From Candidatus Rhodoferax mariagerensis (lineage in GTDB: Bacteria > Pseudomonadota > Gammaproteobacteria > Burkholderiales > Burkholderiaceae_C): a DNA stretch of 64,000 nucleotides. The stretch spans positions 1 through 64,000 of the forward strand of contig JADKAW010000026.1 of the NCBI GenBank assembly GCA_016719055.1. Reading direction: 5' to 3'. Made by a program: the position numbers and the translations under genes. Below the pieces are notes generated by a model, which was not told the DNA's origin, made no database searches, and was given only the letters and a program-made list of their open reading frames with translations. Shown here in pieces: positions 24,847-32,840 of this stretch (the first letter of the stretch is position 1; the number at the start of each line of letters is the position of its first letter).

Positions 24847-26766
24847 ATGGCCAACCTGCTTTTCCGCGACCCACCGCTGTCTGGCCAGCCGGTAAACCTG
24901 GTATTTGGCGACATTGCAGGCGTTGCAGGCGACGTTGCAGTCACACTGGTGGGCACACTGCCAGCCTTGGGTGGCCATGTGGGCATTGCGCGGGTGTTTG
25001 GCGTGGCGCTGGCTTCAACCCTGCCCGCGCTGGCCGGTACCGTCAACGCGGTTTACTTTACAGACACCCAGCGCCCCACCGTGGCGCAGGTGCTTACCCT
25101 GGCGCAGGTAGCGCAGCCGGTTGAGGGCGGCATCACGCAGCCCCAGCAACATGCGCAGCCCACCAACAGCGGGTTTGAGGACGCATTTGCCCAGGCCCTG
25201 CCCGCAGGCGGCTACCTGCACGCAGCCTACAGCGAAGCCGACCGCACCGCCACCCACACCGCCAGTGCGTTTGCCGAGGCCGACAGGTATGCCGCGCAAG
25301 TGGTGCAGGCCCTGATGCAAGACGGCACCATCACCCGCCAATCACGCAGCAGCCCCTTTACCGAGGCCGTGGGCACCCGCAGTGGGCTAACAGGCGTCAT
25401 GCAAGACGGCACCAGCACCCGCCAATCGCGCCGCAGCCCATTTGCCGAAGGCCAACGCGGCCCGCTGGTGCGCTACCAAGGCCGTGCCGGTGCTGCCATG
25501 GCACGCTGGCTGGGCGTTGGCAGCCGGTTTCAAGAAGCCTGGGTGCCGCGCCCGGGTCAGTACGTGCCACCCGTCATCCCGCCAGAGCCGCCGCCCTACT
25601 GGGGCGCACACCTGCTGTTTGCCTGCCCGCCACTGGCGTATCCGGCGCTGCTGTTTGGGCTGACCCAGTGCACGCCACCCACCGCCCCCGACGCCCTGTT
25701 TTACATCCTGCCTGCAAGGGTTTACATGACCGCCCACACCATCACCGCGCAGCGCCTGCCAGACCTGGCCGACGTCCCCATTTTTGAGGCCACCCTGGGC
25801 GCAGACTCTGGCAGCTACTGCTGGAGCCTGAGCGCCAGTGGCCCGGCCAGCCTGTTTGAGCTGCTAGCCCCGGTGGCCGGCCTGCCCGCACAGATCCGCA
25901 TCACGCTGGACGGCATGCCCTGGGTGTTTGCCATCGACGCCATCAGCCGCAATGCCGCCTTTGGCAAAACCGGCACCAGCGTGCAGGGCCGCAGTGTCAC
26001 CAGCCTGATTGCCGCGCCCTATGTGCGCAGCCAGGCGCGCATCGAGCCCGACGACAAAACCGCCCAACAGATCGCCCTGATCGACCTGGCCGGCACCGGT
26101 GTTGACCTGGACTGGGGCATCGGTGCCGGCGCGCTGGCCAACGGCGGCATGGTGGACTGGTTTGTGCCCGCCGGCGCCTACAGCCGCCAGGGCACCGCGC
26201 TAGAGGCCGTGAGCCGCATTGTGCAAGCCGCCGGCGGCTATCTGCAAAGCCACCGCGCCAACCCCACCCTGTTGGCCCGCCACCCCTACGGCCAGCGCAT
26301 CGGCGATGTATCAGGCGCGCCCTGGCACTGGGGGCTGGGCGCGGCAGACGTAGAGCTGGCCCCGGACGCCATCATCACCAGCGCCATCACCCGCAGGGAC
26401 GGCCCAGACGTCAATGCCGTGTATGTGAGCGGCACCAGCCACGGCGTGCTGGCACTGGTCAAGCGCGCAGGCAGCGCTGGCGACAAGCTGGCCAGCATGG
26501 TGACAGACAGCCTCATCACCCATACCGACGCAGCGCGCCAGGCCGGGCTGGCCGTGCTGGGTGCAGCCGGCCCCAAATACGCCGTCACGCTCGACCTGCC
26601 AGTCTTGACCGGCCCCAGCCAGCCCGGCGTGATCGACGTGGGCGCGCTGGTGCAAGTCAATGCCGCGGTGCCGTGGCGTGGGCGCGTGCGTGGTGTGCAG
26701 GTGTCGGCCAAACAGCCCAGCCTGCGCCAGACCATCACGCTTGAGCGCCACCTGGAGACGACCTAG
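24847..26766 (+). CDS. Tail-tip hub-like protein with internal repeats
   Basis: A 639-residue protein. The N-terminal third is variable and contains two tandem copies of a segment (QDGTITRQSRSSPFTEA and QDGTSTRQSRRSPFAEG). The C-terminal two thirds (VYMTAHTITAQRLPDLADVP, GMPWVFAIDAISRNAAFGKT, IVQAAGGYLQSHRANPTLLA, ITLERHLETT) resemble baseplate-hub-type tail proteins of Mu-like siphophages. It is probably part of the host-contact structure. Confidence 0.65.
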   Translation: MANLLFRDPPLSGQPVNLVFGDIAGVAGDVAVTLVGTLPALGGHVGIARVFGVALASTLPALAGTVNAVYFTDTQRPTVAQVLTLAQVAQPVEGGITQPQQHAQPTNSGFEDAFAQALPAGGYLHAAYSEADRTATHTASAFAEADRYAAQVVQALMQDGTITRQSRSSPFTEAVGTRSGLTGVMQDGTSTRQSRRSPFAEGQRGPLVRYQGRAGAAMARWLGVGSRFQEAWVPRPGQYVPPVIPPEPPPYWGAHLLFACPPLAYPALLFGLTQCTPPTAPDALFYILPARVYMTAHTITAQRLPDLADVPIFEATLGADSGSYCWSLSASGPASLFELLAPVAGLPAQIRITLDGMPWVFAIDAISRNAAFGKTGTSVQGRSVTSLIAAPYVRSQARIEPDDKTAQQIALIDLAGTGVDLDWGIGAGALANGGMVDWFVPAGAYSRQGTALEAVSRIVQAAGGYLQSHRANPTLLARHPYGQRIGDVSGAPWHWGLGAADVELAPDAIITSAITRRDGPDVNAVYVSGTSHGVLALVKRAGSAGDKLASMVTDSLITHTDAARQAGLAVLGAAGPKYAVTLDLPVLTGPSQPGVIDVGALVQVNAAVPWRGRVRGVQVSAKQPSLRQTITLERHLETT

Positions 26767-26769
26767 ACC

Positions 26770-27009
26770 ATGAGCAACAGCACCAACCTTTACCGCGCCC
26801 TGCGTGAACTTATTCCAGATGCGCCCCTGCAGGTGGCCACCGTCAGCGCCATCAGCTACGGCACCGGCACCAGCGCCGTGGAGTGGCCGGGTGGCGACGT
26901 GCAAACCGTGCGCGGCACCAGTGTGAGCATTGGCGCGCGGGCGTTTGTGCGCGACGGGGTGATTGAGGGCGCAGCGCCTAACTTAACAACCGAACTGATC
27001 GAAATTTAG
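26770..27009 (+). CDS. Last prophage gene, small tail protein
   Basis: A 79-residue protein (MSNSTNLYRALRELIPDAPL ... VRGTSVSIGARAFVRDGVIE) starting 3 bp after the hub-like gene. The beta-rich C-terminal half is typical of small phage accessory proteins at the end of the tail operon. It stops 110 bp before the prophage right end. Confidence 0.65.
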   Translation: MSNSTNLYRALRELIPDAPLQVATVSAISYGTGTSAVEWPGGDVQTVRGTSVSIGARAFVRDGVIEGAAPNLTTELIEI

Positions 27010-27119
27010 GATCCAGCGTCAAAACTGTTTTCTGTCGCGCAATTTCGTTTCTTACAGCGAAATCATTTTCTCTGCCAAATATCGCGCAAAATGCCAATCA
27101 AATATCGCGCGCGGCTTCA
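27010..27119. repeat. Prophage right end with transposase-site-like repeats
   Basis: Read inward from 27119 on the minus strand, the end begins TGAAGCCGCGCGCGATATTT, close to the TGAAGCG... start of the Mu right end. The 12-mer CAAATATCGCGC (plus strand) occurs at 27076-27087 and 27099-27110, 23 bp apart, and a weaker GCGCGACAGAAAA-like copy (TTTTCTGTCGCGC on plus) lies near 27029-27041. These are candidate binding sites for the transposase encoded at 4348-6126. No gene lies in this stretch. Confidence 0.75.
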
Positions 27120-27341
27120 TATTCAGCCACCTGCAGCGCCAGCGGGCACCCGACTGTGACGGCAAGCAGCGGCACCACCACGGTGGTCGTGCCGGGCTTG
27201 GTGCCCGGAGTGAGCTACGACTGCACCGCCACAGCCAGCAACGGGAGTTACAGCAGCGCGGCGACAGCCGCCGCATCTGCCACACCGAATCGCAAGGCCG
27301 ATCTGACGCCGATCCTGATGCTGCTGCTGGATTGAATTGAT
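27120..27341 (+). pseudogene. 3' fragment of a host gene with a fibronectin-III-like segment
   Basis: Immediately after the phage end an open frame reads YSATCSASGHPTVTASSG, then TVVVPGLVPGVSYDCTATAS, and stops at 27339-27341. The pattern (short beta strands, VPGLVPGVSYDCTATA) is fibronectin type III-like. It has no start, so the prophage probably lies inside this host gene and the rest is beyond the left end outside the window. A neighbouring frame ends ADLTPILMLLLD, which may be the real C-terminus if one base is wrong. Confidence 0.55.
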
Positions 27342-27529
27342 CCCATCGCGCTACGATGGCCGCCATGACCACCGAACCCGACCAATACGACACCCCCTGG
27401 AAAGAAGCGGTGGAGCGCTACTTTCCGGAATTCATGGCGTTTTACTTTCCTGCAGCCCACGCCCAGATCGACTGGACGCGCGGCTACACCTTTCTGGAGC
27501 AAGAGCTGCAAGCCATTGTGCGTGATGCC

Positions 27530-27694
27530 TAGTGTAGTGTTGCATGCTTGACGGCACATTTAAAACCGATGGATTTTTGGCTCTGGCTAGGCGCAAACCA
27601 CAGCGATACCCGTAGGTATCGCGAGGATTTGCAACAACGCCAGGGTCGAAAAGACACGGTTATAAGTGCCGGATAGCATGCAACACTGCACTGG
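27530..27694. mobile_element. MITE-like palindromic insertion in the Rpn gene
   Basis: A non-coding insert of about 160 bp with terminal inverted repeats: AGTGTTGCATGC at 27536-27547 and its exact complement GCATGCAACACT at 27676-27687, extended with mismatches to CTAGTG...CACTGG. An inner hairpin GCGATACC-CGTA-GGTATCGC lies in the middle, and more partial pairing makes the whole insert a long imperfect palindrome. No transposase is encoded, as expected of a MITE mobilised in trans. Target duplication is not obvious. Confidence 0.7.
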
Positions 27695-28282
27695 CTGGGC
27701 AAACGCTACGTGGACAAACTAGTGCAAGTGCACCGGCTCAGCGGGCAGGAAGACTGGATCTACATTCATCTGGAAGTGCAGGGCAGCGCGCAAGCCGAGT
27801 TTGCCAAACGCATGTTTGTCTACAACTACCGCCTGTTTGACCGCTACGACCGCCCGGTCGCCAGCATGGCGGTGCTGGCCGACGACAGCACCGACTGGAA
27901 ACCGCAGCACTGGGGCTATCACGTGCTGGACTGCCACATGGAAATCCGCTTCCCCGTGGCCAAGCTCACCGACTATGCCGACCAGGAACAAAGCCTGGCC
28001 GACAACCCCAACCCCTTCGCCCTGGTGACGTTGGCGCATCTGCAAACCAAGGCCACCCGCAAAGACCCCCAGGCGCGCTTTGATGCCAAATGGACGCTGG
28101 TCAAACTGCTATTCAACCGGGGCTGGACCAAACAGCGCATCATCGACCTGCTGTTTGTCATCGACTGGATGATGACATTGCCAGACCCCCTGAAAAAACA
28201 GCTATGGCAGAATATTCAGCAACTCGAACAGGAGAAAAACATGGCATACGTATCAAGCTTTGAGCAAATCGGCATGGAAATT

Positions 28283-28354
28283 GGCATGGAAAAGGGCATG
28301 GAAAAGGGCATGGAAAAGGGCATGGAAAAGGGCATGGAAAAGGCCTAGAAAAGG
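28283..28354 (+). repeat. 12-bp tandem repeat in the Rpn gene
   Basis: Five exact copies of GGCATGGAAAAG (28283-28342) are followed by two variants with CTA for ATG, the first lacking one G. In protein this is a Gly-Met-Glu-Lys repeat, a linker often seen before DUF4351. The missing G breaks the reading frame. Confidence 0.85.
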
Positions 28355-28550
28355 GCCTAGAAAAGGGCCGACAAACGGGTGAGGCCTTGTCCTTGCAGCG
28401 CTTGCTATCCAGGCGCTTTGGCCCTTTGTCGCCAGACTTGATCGCCACGATTGATGCTGCCCCCATCAGCGACATCGAAGTGTGGTTCGACAAAGCCATT
28501 GATGCGCCATCCTTATCCGATGTTTTTGCCGTCTAGCCCAAGCGGAACCT

Positions 28551-28717
28551 GCGCTGATAGCTATTAAATATGTAACATTTCTGGTGGCCGCACTGTCGTC
28601 TTTTGGCAATTACTGGCTTGCCGCACATCGGCCACTGGTTACCTGACGCGCTTTGCCCGCGCCATTGGGGGCAGACGATAATTCCAAGCTGATTTAAACA
28701 GTTAGCAAGGAAACTTT
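28551..28717. promoter_or_regulatory. Region upstream of glmM
   Basis: About 165 bp between the Rpn remnant and glmM. It includes GATAGCTATTAAAT at about 28556, part of the dispersed intergenic repeat seen elsewhere, and an AAGGAA ribosome-binding site about 9 bp before the glmM ATG. A promoter is expected but no convincing -35/-10 pair was assigned. Confidence 0.4.
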
Positions 28718-30049
28718 ATGGCGCGGCAGTATTTTGGAACAGACGGCATTCGTGGCACGGTCGGGCAGGCACCCATCACGCCAGATTTTGTATTGCGGCT
28801 GGCGCATGCGGTGGGTCGAGTGCTCAAACGCACCGATTCGCGCCCTACGGTGCTGATTGGCAAGGACACCCGCATTTCTGGCTACATGCTTGAAAGTGCG
28901 CTGGAGAGTGGCTTTAACTCTGCCGGTGTGGATGTGGTGTTGCTGGGGCCGCTGCCAACGCCTGGCGTGGCTTACCTGACGCGGGCACAGCGCGCGTCGC
29001 TGGGGGTGGTGATCAGCGCCAGCCACAACCCGTTTGATGACAACGGCATCAAGTTTTTCAGTGCTCAGGGCACCAAGCTACCCGACGTCTGGGAAAGTGA
29101 TGTTGAAGCAGCCTTGGCTGACGACCCGGTGTGGGTGGATTCGGCCAACCTGGGCAAAGCGCGCCGGCTGGATGATGCGGCCGGGCGTTACATCGAGTTT
29201 TGCAAAAGCACCTTTGCCAACAACCTGACCCTGAAGGGGCTGCGCATTGTGGTGGACGGGGCGCATGGCGCGGCCTATCACATCGCGCCCAAGGTGTTTC
29301 ACGAGCTGGGTGCCGAGGTGGTGCCGATTGGTTGCTCGCCCGACGGGCTCAACATCAACCGTGATGTGGGTGCCACCCACCCGCAGGCGCTGGTGGCGGC
29401 GGTCAAGGCGCACCGGGCCGACCTGGGGGTGGCTCTGGATGGTGACGCCGACCGGCTGCAACTGGTGGACGCCAAGGGCACTTTGTTCAATGGTGATGAA
29501 TTGCTCTATTTAATGGTTGATGACCGCCTGCGCCGCGGTGAAACGGTGCCGGGTGTGGTTGGTACGCTGATGACCAACATGGCTGTTGAACTGGCGCTGA
29601 AGGCGCGCGGTGTGGCGTTTGTCCGTGCCAAGGTGGGCGACCGTTATGTGCTGGAAGAGCTTGAAAAACGCCAGTGGTTGTTGGGGGGTGAAGGCTCCGG
29701 CCATCTGCTGGCTTTGGACAAACACACCACCGGTGATGGTTTGATCTCGGCCTTGCAGGTGCTTCAAACCGTGGTGCGCAGCGGCAAAAGCCTGTCGGAA
29801 TTGCTCTGCGACATCACCTTGTTTCCACAGACACTGATCAATATCCGACTCAAGCCCGGTCAGGACTGGCAGGCCAGCCCTGATCTGGAAAGCACCATAC
29901 GGGCGGTTGAGGCGGAACTGGGGCAAACCGGTCGCGTGCTGATTCGCGCCAGCGGCACCGAGCCGCTGGTTCGCGTGATGGTGGAGGCGCGTGACGCCGA
30001 GCAGGCCCGGGCTTGCGCCCAACGCATTGCCAACACTATTTCTCTGTAA
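28718..30049 (+). CDS. glmM: Phosphoglucosamine mutase
   Basis: A 443-residue enzyme that converts glucosamine-6-phosphate to glucosamine-1-phosphate, a cytoplasmic step towards UDP-GlcNAc, peptidoglycan and LPS. It starts with the family signature ARQYFGTDGIRGTVG. The catalytic phospho-serine is S102 in ISASHNPFDDNGIKFF, the metal-binding loop is DGDADR, and the phosphate-binding end is RASGTEPLVRVMVEA. Full length. In many beta- and gammaproteobacteria it follows ftsH-folP. Here the upstream neighbour is the Rpn remnant, which suggests local rearrangement. Confidence 0.97.
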   Translation: MARQYFGTDGIRGTVGQAPITPDFVLRLAHAVGRVLKRTDSRPTVLIGKDTRISGYMLESALESGFNSAGVDVVLLGPLPTPGVAYLTRAQRASLGVVISASHNPFDDNGIKFFSAQGTKLPDVWESDVEAALADDPVWVDSANLGKARRLDDAAGRYIEFCKSTFANNLTLKGLRIVVDGAHGAAYHIAPKVFHELGAEVVPIGCSPDGLNINRDVGATHPQALVAAVKAHRADLGVALDGDADRLQLVDAKGTLFNGDELLYLMVDDRLRRGETVPGVVGTLMTNMAVELALKARGVAFVRAKVGDRYVLEELEKRQWLLGGEGSGHLLALDKHTTGDGLISALQVLQTVVRSGKSLSELLCDITLFPQTLINIRLKPGQDWQASPDLESTIRAVEAELGQTGRVLIRASGTEPLVRVMVEARDAEQARACAQRIANTISL

Positions 30050-30060
30050 GGCACACACTG

Positions 30061-30570
30061 ATGCAATCGCCCGCGACCCTCAGACTATGCCAAGCCGATT
30101 ATTCAAACCCGGCGCATACCGATGTGCTGTTGGCCTTGCTCGATGCCTACGCACGCGACCCGGCCGGCGGTGGCGAGCCCTTGTCAGACTTTGCCAAGGC
30201 CAACCTCGCCGGTGCATTGCGCGCGCGCACCACCTTATTCAGTGTGCTGGCTTTTGATGAGTCAGCGGGTTCGTTGCCGGTAGGTTTGGTGAATTGCGTG
30301 GAGGGTTTCTCCACCTTTGCCTGCAAACCGCTTGTCAATGTTCATGATGTGGTGGTGATCGCGTCCCACCGCGGTCAAGGTGTGGCCGAAAAAATGCTGG
30401 ACCTGGTGGCGCAAATTGCGGCTCAGCGCGGAGCCTGCAAGCTGACCCTGGAGGTTCTGTCGGGCAATGCATCGGCCATCAAGCTGTATCGGCGCATCGG
30501 TTTTGAGAACTATCAGCTGGACCCGGCCATGGGCCAGGCCCAGTTCATGCAGAAGTGGTTGCCGGAATAA
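30061..30570 (+). CDS. GNAT-family N-acetyltransferase
   Basis: A 169-residue protein with the GNAT acetyl-CoA-binding region VVVIASHRGQGVAEKMLDLV and the downstream LEVLSGNASAIKLYRRIGFE. The substrate cannot be inferred. The start at 30061 lies 11 bp after the glmM stop, so cotranscription with glmM is likely. An in-frame extension to 30013 overlaps glmM and is not preferred. Confidence 0.88.
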   Translation: MQSPATLRLCQADYSNPAHTDVLLALLDAYARDPAGGGEPLSDFAKANLAGALRARTTLFSVLAFDESAGSLPVGLVNCVEGFSTFACKPLVNVHDVVVIASHRGQGVAEKMLDLVAQIAAQRGACKLTLEVLSGNASAIKLYRRIGFENYQLDPAMGQAQFMQKWLPE

Positions 30571-30615
30571 CCCCTGCGCTTGGTTGAAACTGTGGCCCGT
30601 CACTAGAATGCCTGC

Positions 30616-30948
30616 ATGAACTGGCTTACCAAACTTCCCGGGTTTCAGCGCACCCCTCACGGGTTTGAATGGCGTTTGCTGCGCATGTTGCCCAATGTGG
30701 CGCTGGCTGGCACCGTGCTGCCGGTACTGATGGCGGTGCTGGCACGTTACCTCTACACAAAGGGTAGCCCCGCTGAAATCGAGCGGCACATCCAGACCTT
30801 TGATTTTGTGATGATTGGCCTGGTTATTTTTGTCTGGACCACGGTGCTGACCCTGGTGATCGGCTGCGTCATTGTCTGGCTCATGAAAGGCCCGGCCTAT
30901 GTGGCTGACGGTTACGAGGTTTCGCACAGCGACAAACCCAAGGTCTGA
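30616..30948 (+). CDS. Small two-helix membrane protein
   Basis: A 110-residue protein with two predicted membrane helices, at about residues 28-46 (NVALAGTVLPVLMAVLARYL) and 65-90 (FVMIGLVIFVWTTVLTLVIG). Short polar ends. It follows the GNAT gene on the same strand and converges with ppx. Family not recognised by name. Confidence 0.75.
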   Translation: MNWLTKLPGFQRTPHGFEWRLLRMLPNVALAGTVLPVLMAVLARYLYTKGSPAEIERHIQTFDFVMIGLVIFVWTTVLTLVIGCVIVWLMKGPAYVADGYEVSHSDKPKV

Positions 30949-30968
30949 CGCCTGATCAGACGTTCAAC

Positions 30969-32489
30969 TCACCTGCACCAGCAGTGACCAGGGCGTTTTT
31001 GCCATGCCACTGATTCTTCGTTCAACAGGTGGGCTGATTGCGGGTAGGTTTGTGTCCAGTCGCTGCGAACGGTCAGCACAAACTGCTTCGGCACCCGGGT
31101 GTCACGCACCAGCGTTAAACCGTCCAGGTCGGGGTCGCGGCGGGCATGGCACAGGGCCACGGCCAGTCGCAGCACCATCAGTTGCCGCACAAACATTTCG
31201 TCCTCAAAATCAACATCGAGCTTGCGCAGCTTGCCTCGGTGCCCCAGCACCAGCAGGCTCAGGCGATGCAACTCGGTCAGCGCAAAACCCATGGCATCGG
31301 TGTTGTCCAGGATATAAGAGCCGTGCTTGTGGTAGTCGGTGTGCGAGATACGGCTACCGATTTCATGCAACTGACCGGCCCAGGCAATTTTTTGCGCGGA
31401 GCGTTCGTGGGTGAGTTGTTCACGCCCCGCTGCCCCCTGGTTGAGTCGGGCGTAAATGGTGTTGGCCACCTGCCCCACCCGTTTTCCGTGGGTCGCATCT
31501 GCCCCAAATTTGCTCGCCAGACGCTCAACCGAATGGCTGCGAAGGTCGGCTTGCTGCTGGCCGTGGCCCATCAGGTCTTGCAGTAGTCCATGCCGCAGTC
31601 CACCATTGGTCTGCACCAGCCGGGTAATGCGCAACAGATCAAACAGTGCCCGCAAAATACTCAAGCCACCGCCAATGATGGCTTTGCGATCTTCTTTCAT
31701 ACCCGGCAGGCGCAAGCGTTCGGCGTTCTGGGCCGCCAGCAACCGCTCCAGCAACCAGTCCAAACCATCGCGAGTGACCGAACCTGCCGGCCAGCCAGAG
31801 GCTGCCAACACATCGCCCACCGCATTGACGGTGCCAGCCGACCCATACGAGGCATCCCAGAGGTCAGAAGCATAAAAGCTGATCGCTTCATCGAGCACGG
31901 CCTTGGCCGATATCTCGGCAATCTGAAACGAGCGCTTGGTGAACTGCCCGTCAGGAAAATAGCGCATCGACCAGGCGATGCTGCCCACCCGGTATGACTC
32001 CATCTGGGTTGACGCCAGGCCGCAACCCAAAATCAGCTCGGTGGAGCGGCCACCAATGTCGATCACCAGGCGGCGCTCCGGGGTGTTGGGCAAGGCTTGT
32101 GCCACGCCTTGGTAAATCAGCCGCGCTTCTTCGCGCCCTGAAATGACGTTGATCGGAAAACCCAGCATGTTGCTGCCGTGCTTGAGAAATTCTTCGCGGT
32201 TGCGCGCTTCGCGCAAGGTTTGGGTGGCCACTGCGCACACTTCGTCTTCGGTAAAACCAGCCAGACGCTCGCCAAATCGTGCCAGGCAGTCCCAGCCGCG
32301 CTGCATGGCCTCATGGGTCAGATTGCGGTTTTGGTCGAGCCCGCCGCCTTGTCGAACGGTTTCTTTCAGATATTCGGTGCGAAAGAACTGCCCGTGTTCA
32401 ACCTTGCCAATCTCCAGGCGAAAACTGTTGGATCCCAAATCGACTGCCGCCAGTCGCGTGGTGTGGTTCATTTCAACATCGGGTTTCAT
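30969..32489 (-). CDS. ppx: Exopolyphosphatase / pppGpp phosphatase (Ppx/GppA)
   Basis: A protein of about 506 residues. The ASKHA-fold phosphatase motifs are present: AAVDLGSNSFRLEIGKVEHG at the N-terminus, VIDIGGRSTELILG and YGSAGTVNAVGDVLA. The C-terminal half has an HD-like helical region (GQLHEIGSRISHTDYHKHGS) as in long Ppx proteins. It would release phosphate from polyphosphate or hydrolyse pppGpp. Start uncertain: MKPDVEMNH at 32489 or MNHTTRL at 32471. The extension to 32573 is Pro-rich and less likely. It converges with the gene ending at 30948. Confidence 0.92.
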   Translation of the reverse strand: MKPDVEMNHTTRLAAVDLGSNSFRLEIGKVEHGQFFRTEYLKETVRQGGGLDQNRNLTHEAMQRGWDCLARFGERLAGFTEDEVCAVATQTLREARNREEFLKHGSNMLGFPINVISGREEARLIYQGVAQALPNTPERRLVIDIGGRSTELILGCGLASTQMESYRVGSIAWSMRYFPDGQFTKRSFQIAEISAKAVLDEAISFYASDLWDASYGSAGTVNAVGDVLAASGWPAGSVTRDGLDWLLERLLAAQNAERLRLPGMKEDRKAIIGGGLSILRALFDLLRITRLVQTNGGLRHGLLQDLMGHGQQQADLRSHSVERLASKFGADATHGKRVGQVANTIYARLNQGAAGREQLTHERSAQKIAWAGQLHEIGSRISHTDYHKHGSYILDNTDAMGFALTELHRLSLLVLGHRGKLRKLDVDFEDEMFVRQLMVLRLAVALCHARRDPDLDGLTLVRDTRVPKQFVLTVRSDWTQTYPQSAHLLNEESVAWQKRPGHCWCR

Positions 32490-32840
32490 TTCAACATGAC
32501 CAATCGGTGATTCAAGCAGCTGGCAGGCACCCACGGATGGCGCGGGTTGGGGGAAAGGTGCCTGCCGTGCCACCGGACCCGCATCCTGAACCGGGGTTCA
32601 GGTGGGCCAGGTCAGTGAAGCCTTGGGTTCATCTAACGCGAGATGATCACGCCAGCCAGACGATGTTCCAAGCCCGAGCTCGTTGAGCATTGGTTCAAGG
32701 AAATATAAAGCCCGGTGAGCACAACAGACAAAACAAATTGTAGACCGGACCAGGTGCCTTGGACGGGCCAAGTGCCGAAAGAAACCTTTCTACCTGCAGT
32801 CTGGCCAATGGCCGCAGGCTACGGCCTAGACGGTGCTCCA
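32490..32840. other. Intergenic stretch between ppx and the reductase-crotonase gene
   Basis: About 350 bp. It should hold the ppx promoter (minus strand) and the transcript end of the reductase-crotonase gene. No gene, clear terminator or repeat was recognised. Confidence 0.4.

Larger units (their letters stand above)
1..27119. mobile_element. Mu-like transposable prophage, right-hand part (left end outside window)
   Basis: The order repressor, MuA-type transposase, MuB-type ATPase, Gam, GemA, Mor, protease, capsid, gp36/gp37-like proteins, tail tube, tape measure and tail-tip genes is that of Mu-like phages with siphovirus-type tails (B3/D3112 arrangement). Nearly all genes from 2049 to 27009 are on the plus strand with short gaps or ATGA overlaps. 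The right end is placed at 27119 because the sequence there ends in ...GCTTCA, preceded by repeated transposase-site-like motifs, and host-like sequence follows. Lysis, terminase, portal and head-morphogenesis genes are not found, and several genes are frameshifted, so the element is probably defective as read. Confidence 0.93.
27365..28536 (+). pseudogene. Rpn/PD-(D/E)XK transposase-like nuclease, interrupted
   Basis: The N-terminus (MTTEPDQYDTPWKEAVERYF ... FLEQELQAIVRDA) stops at 27532. After about 160 bp of insert the same frame resumes with WLGKRYVDKLVQVHRLSGQE, then WIYIHLEVQGSAQAEFAKRM and NPFALVTLAHLQTKA, the Rpn-family nuclease core. Near 28342 a one-base deletion in a GGCATGGAAAAG repeat stops the frame. 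The shifted frame gives the DUF4351-like end QRLLSRRFGPLSPDLIATID, stopping at 28536. Rpn proteins are DNA endonucleases linked to recombination. This copy is inactivated twice. Confidence 0.8.

Noticed and set aside
28295..28342. 12-bp repeats considered as a CRISPR-like or regulatory array
   Set aside because: They are contiguous, without spacers, and encode an in-frame Gly-Met-Glu-Lys linker.
30943..30961. GTCTGA/TCAGAC hairpin between convergent genes as terminator
   Set aside because: Only a 6-bp stem with no T-run. Too weak to call.
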